NCBI GenBank assembly: GCA_905203795.1
Contig: CAJKXG010000083.1
Span: 1 to 5,992 of the forward strand
Length of the DNA stretch: 5,992 bases
Direction of reading: 5' to 3'
Source of the DNA: an uncultured Oscillospiraceae bacterium
GTDB lineage: Bacteria; Bacillota; Clostridia; Oscillospirales; Acutalibacteraceae
The notes beneath the pieces are model-generated. The model did not search any database. It was not told where the DNA came from and was given only the letters and a program-made list of their open reading frames with translations. Made by a program: the position numbers and the translations under genes. Shown here in pieces: positions 5,197 to 5,992 of the stretch. How positions within the stretch are numbered: position 1 is the stretch's first letter; every line of letters begins with the position of its first letter.

Positions 5197-5613
5197 TCAT
5201 CCTTCCTTATGTGATAGCGGGTGAACCTCCGCTTGCACGGTCTGTTCAGCGGTCATGCCGCCGCCGAGATCAAGGGTATAGCACAGCGACAGCGTGCCGC
5301 CGCGCGCAGTCAACGCATTATGCAGGTGCGACGTGTACACATCGAGTTTCATAACGCCGTAGCCGGTGTCGTAGTCGCATGCGTGGTGGCAGCCGACCTC
5401 CAGCCGCATCAGCGACTGCATCGCGCCCCGCCGTTCGATGGTGACGGCGGTATCAGTGACGCGCATAGCGGCGGTCACGTCGGATTCTTCTTCGCAATAG
5501 GTGAGCACCAGCGCGCCGTCCTGCTCTTCCAGCGTACCGCGCGCGGTCAGCTCGGTGGTGTCACAGGCGCCGTCCAGACGCTGTTCGCCGCGGATGCGGA
5601 TCACGACTTCCAT
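5197..5613 (-). CDS. ywiB: DUF1934 (YwiB-type) beta-barrel protein
   Basis: This 138-residue protein is rich in beta strands and begins MEVVIRIRGEQRLDG. It has a central run of alternating hydrophobic strands (LVLTYCEEES, VTIERRGAMQSLMRLEVG) and a C-terminal LDVYTSHLHNALTARGGTLS then LCYTLDLGG. Length and layout match DUF1934/YwiB, small calycin-like proteins often encoded next to argS in Firmicutes, as in Bacillus subtilis. Their molecular function is not established. The start ATG 5613 has GAGGAGG 7 bases upstream. The gene begins 12 bases after the murI stop and ends 9 bases before argS, so the three are almost certainly co-transcribed. There is no signal peptide, so it should be cytosolic. 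Confidence 0.85.
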   Translation of the reverse strand: MEVVIRIRGEQRLDGACDTTELTARGTLEEQDGALVLTYCEEESDVTAAMRVTDTAVTIERRGAMQSLMRLEVGCHHACDYDTGYGVMKLDVYTSHLHNALTARGGTLSLCYTLDLGGGMTAEQTVQAEVHPLSHKEG

Positions 5614-5625
5614 GGGCGCGCCTCC

Positions 5626-5992
5626 TCACAGCAGATCGATATCCACCGTGTGGATATCGCCGTCCACGCGGCAGCCGAGAAACCGATCCGCCACCTGAAT
5701 GAAGCCGTCGGGGCGGTCGGTAACGTAAAAGGTGCGGTCGCCCGCTTTTTTGGTCAGATTGAGCGCGTCGTTTGCTTGCAGCAGCGACACACAGGCGACG
5801 GCGGCTTCGCGCCCCGCGTCGATCAGTGTTACGCCGTCCCCGAGGATCTTGGTGATGATGGGGGCGAGCAGGGGAAAGTGGGTACAGCCGAGGATCAGCG
5901 TGTCGATGCCCTGATCGGCAAGCGGCTGCAAATAGCGGCGCGCCATCGGCAGCGCCACATCGTCATCTTCCGCGATCCAGCCGTTTTCCACC
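5626..5992 (-). CDS. murI: Glutamate racemase, C-terminal part
   Basis: The frame is open to the window edge, so the N-terminal part, including the first catalytic cysteine, is missing. The visible 121 residues contain GIDTLILGCTHFPLLAPI. This is the second conserved signature of the Asp/Glu racemase family, with the catalytic cysteine of the GCTH motif (codon 5884-5886). LIDAGREAAVACVSLL, matching the L-I-D-x-(A/G)-x-x-x-A helix of MurI, follows. The enzyme converts L-glutamate to D-glutamate for peptidoglycan in the cytoplasm. The GTG at 5991 reads as VENGWIAEDD, which aligns with the interior of the protein and is not a start. The last residues (CRVDGDIHTVDIDLL) extend a little beyond the core and link the gene to ywiB, 12 bases downstream. 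Confidence 0.95.
   Translation of the reverse strand, partial: VENGWIAEDDDVALPMARRYLQPLADQGIDTLILGCTHFPLLAPIITKILGDGVTLIDAGREAAVACVSLLQANDALNLTKKAGDRTFYVTDRPDGFIQVADRFLGCRVDGDIHTVDIDLL

Noticed and set aside
2371..5214. A very long plus-strand open frame (947 codons) running antisense to argS, the membrane-protein gene and the abiE promoter.
   Set aside because: It lies opposite the well-supported argS and crosses terminators and intergenic DNA. Its composition (runs of Arg, Gln, His, Ala) is that of the complement of a G+C-rich gene, with no family motif and no Shine-Dalgarno at its start. It is open by chance of codon bias.
1..5992. CRISPR arrays, tRNA genes or riboswitches.
   Set aside because: No regularly spaced repeats, no cloverleaf with CCA/T-loop (GGTTCGAA-type) signature, and no leader with recognisable riboswitch core was seen. 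The region upstream of murI, where regulation of the operon would lie, is outside the window.

Overview
The window looks like a chromosomal segment of a Gram-positive anaerobe, most likely a gut Clostridia member of the Ruminococcaceae/Oscillospiraceae type. This rests on the murI-ywiB-argS order (ywiB and argS are also neighbours in Bacillus), the S1-domain tail typical of clostridial IspH-S1 or S1 proteins, strong AGGAGG-type ribosome binding sites and consensus TTGACA/TATAAT promoters. It is inference from gene content; no marker gene fixes the genus.

Layout. (1) 1-208, plus strand: the C-terminal end of an S1 RNA-binding protein, closed by a strong intrinsic terminator at 222-257. (2) 264-857, minus strand: an uncharacterised protein with a consensus promoter at 941-969. 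Its N-terminal module resembles the RRXRR/PLMP module of IscB-type proteins. An internal, well-placed Shine-Dalgarno and ATG could give a second, shorter product. (3) 977-2806: an A+T-richer accessory island holding a type IV toxin-antitoxin / abortive-infection pair of the AbiE type. AbiEi antitoxin-repressor is followed by AbiEii nucleotidyltransferase toxin with a 4-base overlap. The pair has its own promoter and dyad elements upstream. The island lies between two copies of a 22-26 bp hairpin repeat, and carries a probable IS3-family end next to the toxin gene plus a broken IS3-type orfA start beyond the antitoxin gene. (4) 2815-5992, minus strand, G+C-richer core genes read as a probable operon: murI (3' part), ywiB (DUF1934), argS, and a small polytopic membrane protein. 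This ends at an 18-bp-stem terminator at 2710-2749.

How it fits together. The right half is housekeeping: D-glutamate for peptidoglycan and arginyl-tRNA synthesis. The middle is a mobile defence cassette inserted between the housekeeping operon and the gene at 264-857. The points most worth a second look are the RRXRR-like protein with its ambiguous and possibly dual starts, and the repeat-bracketed AbiE cassette sitting between remnants of an IS3 element.
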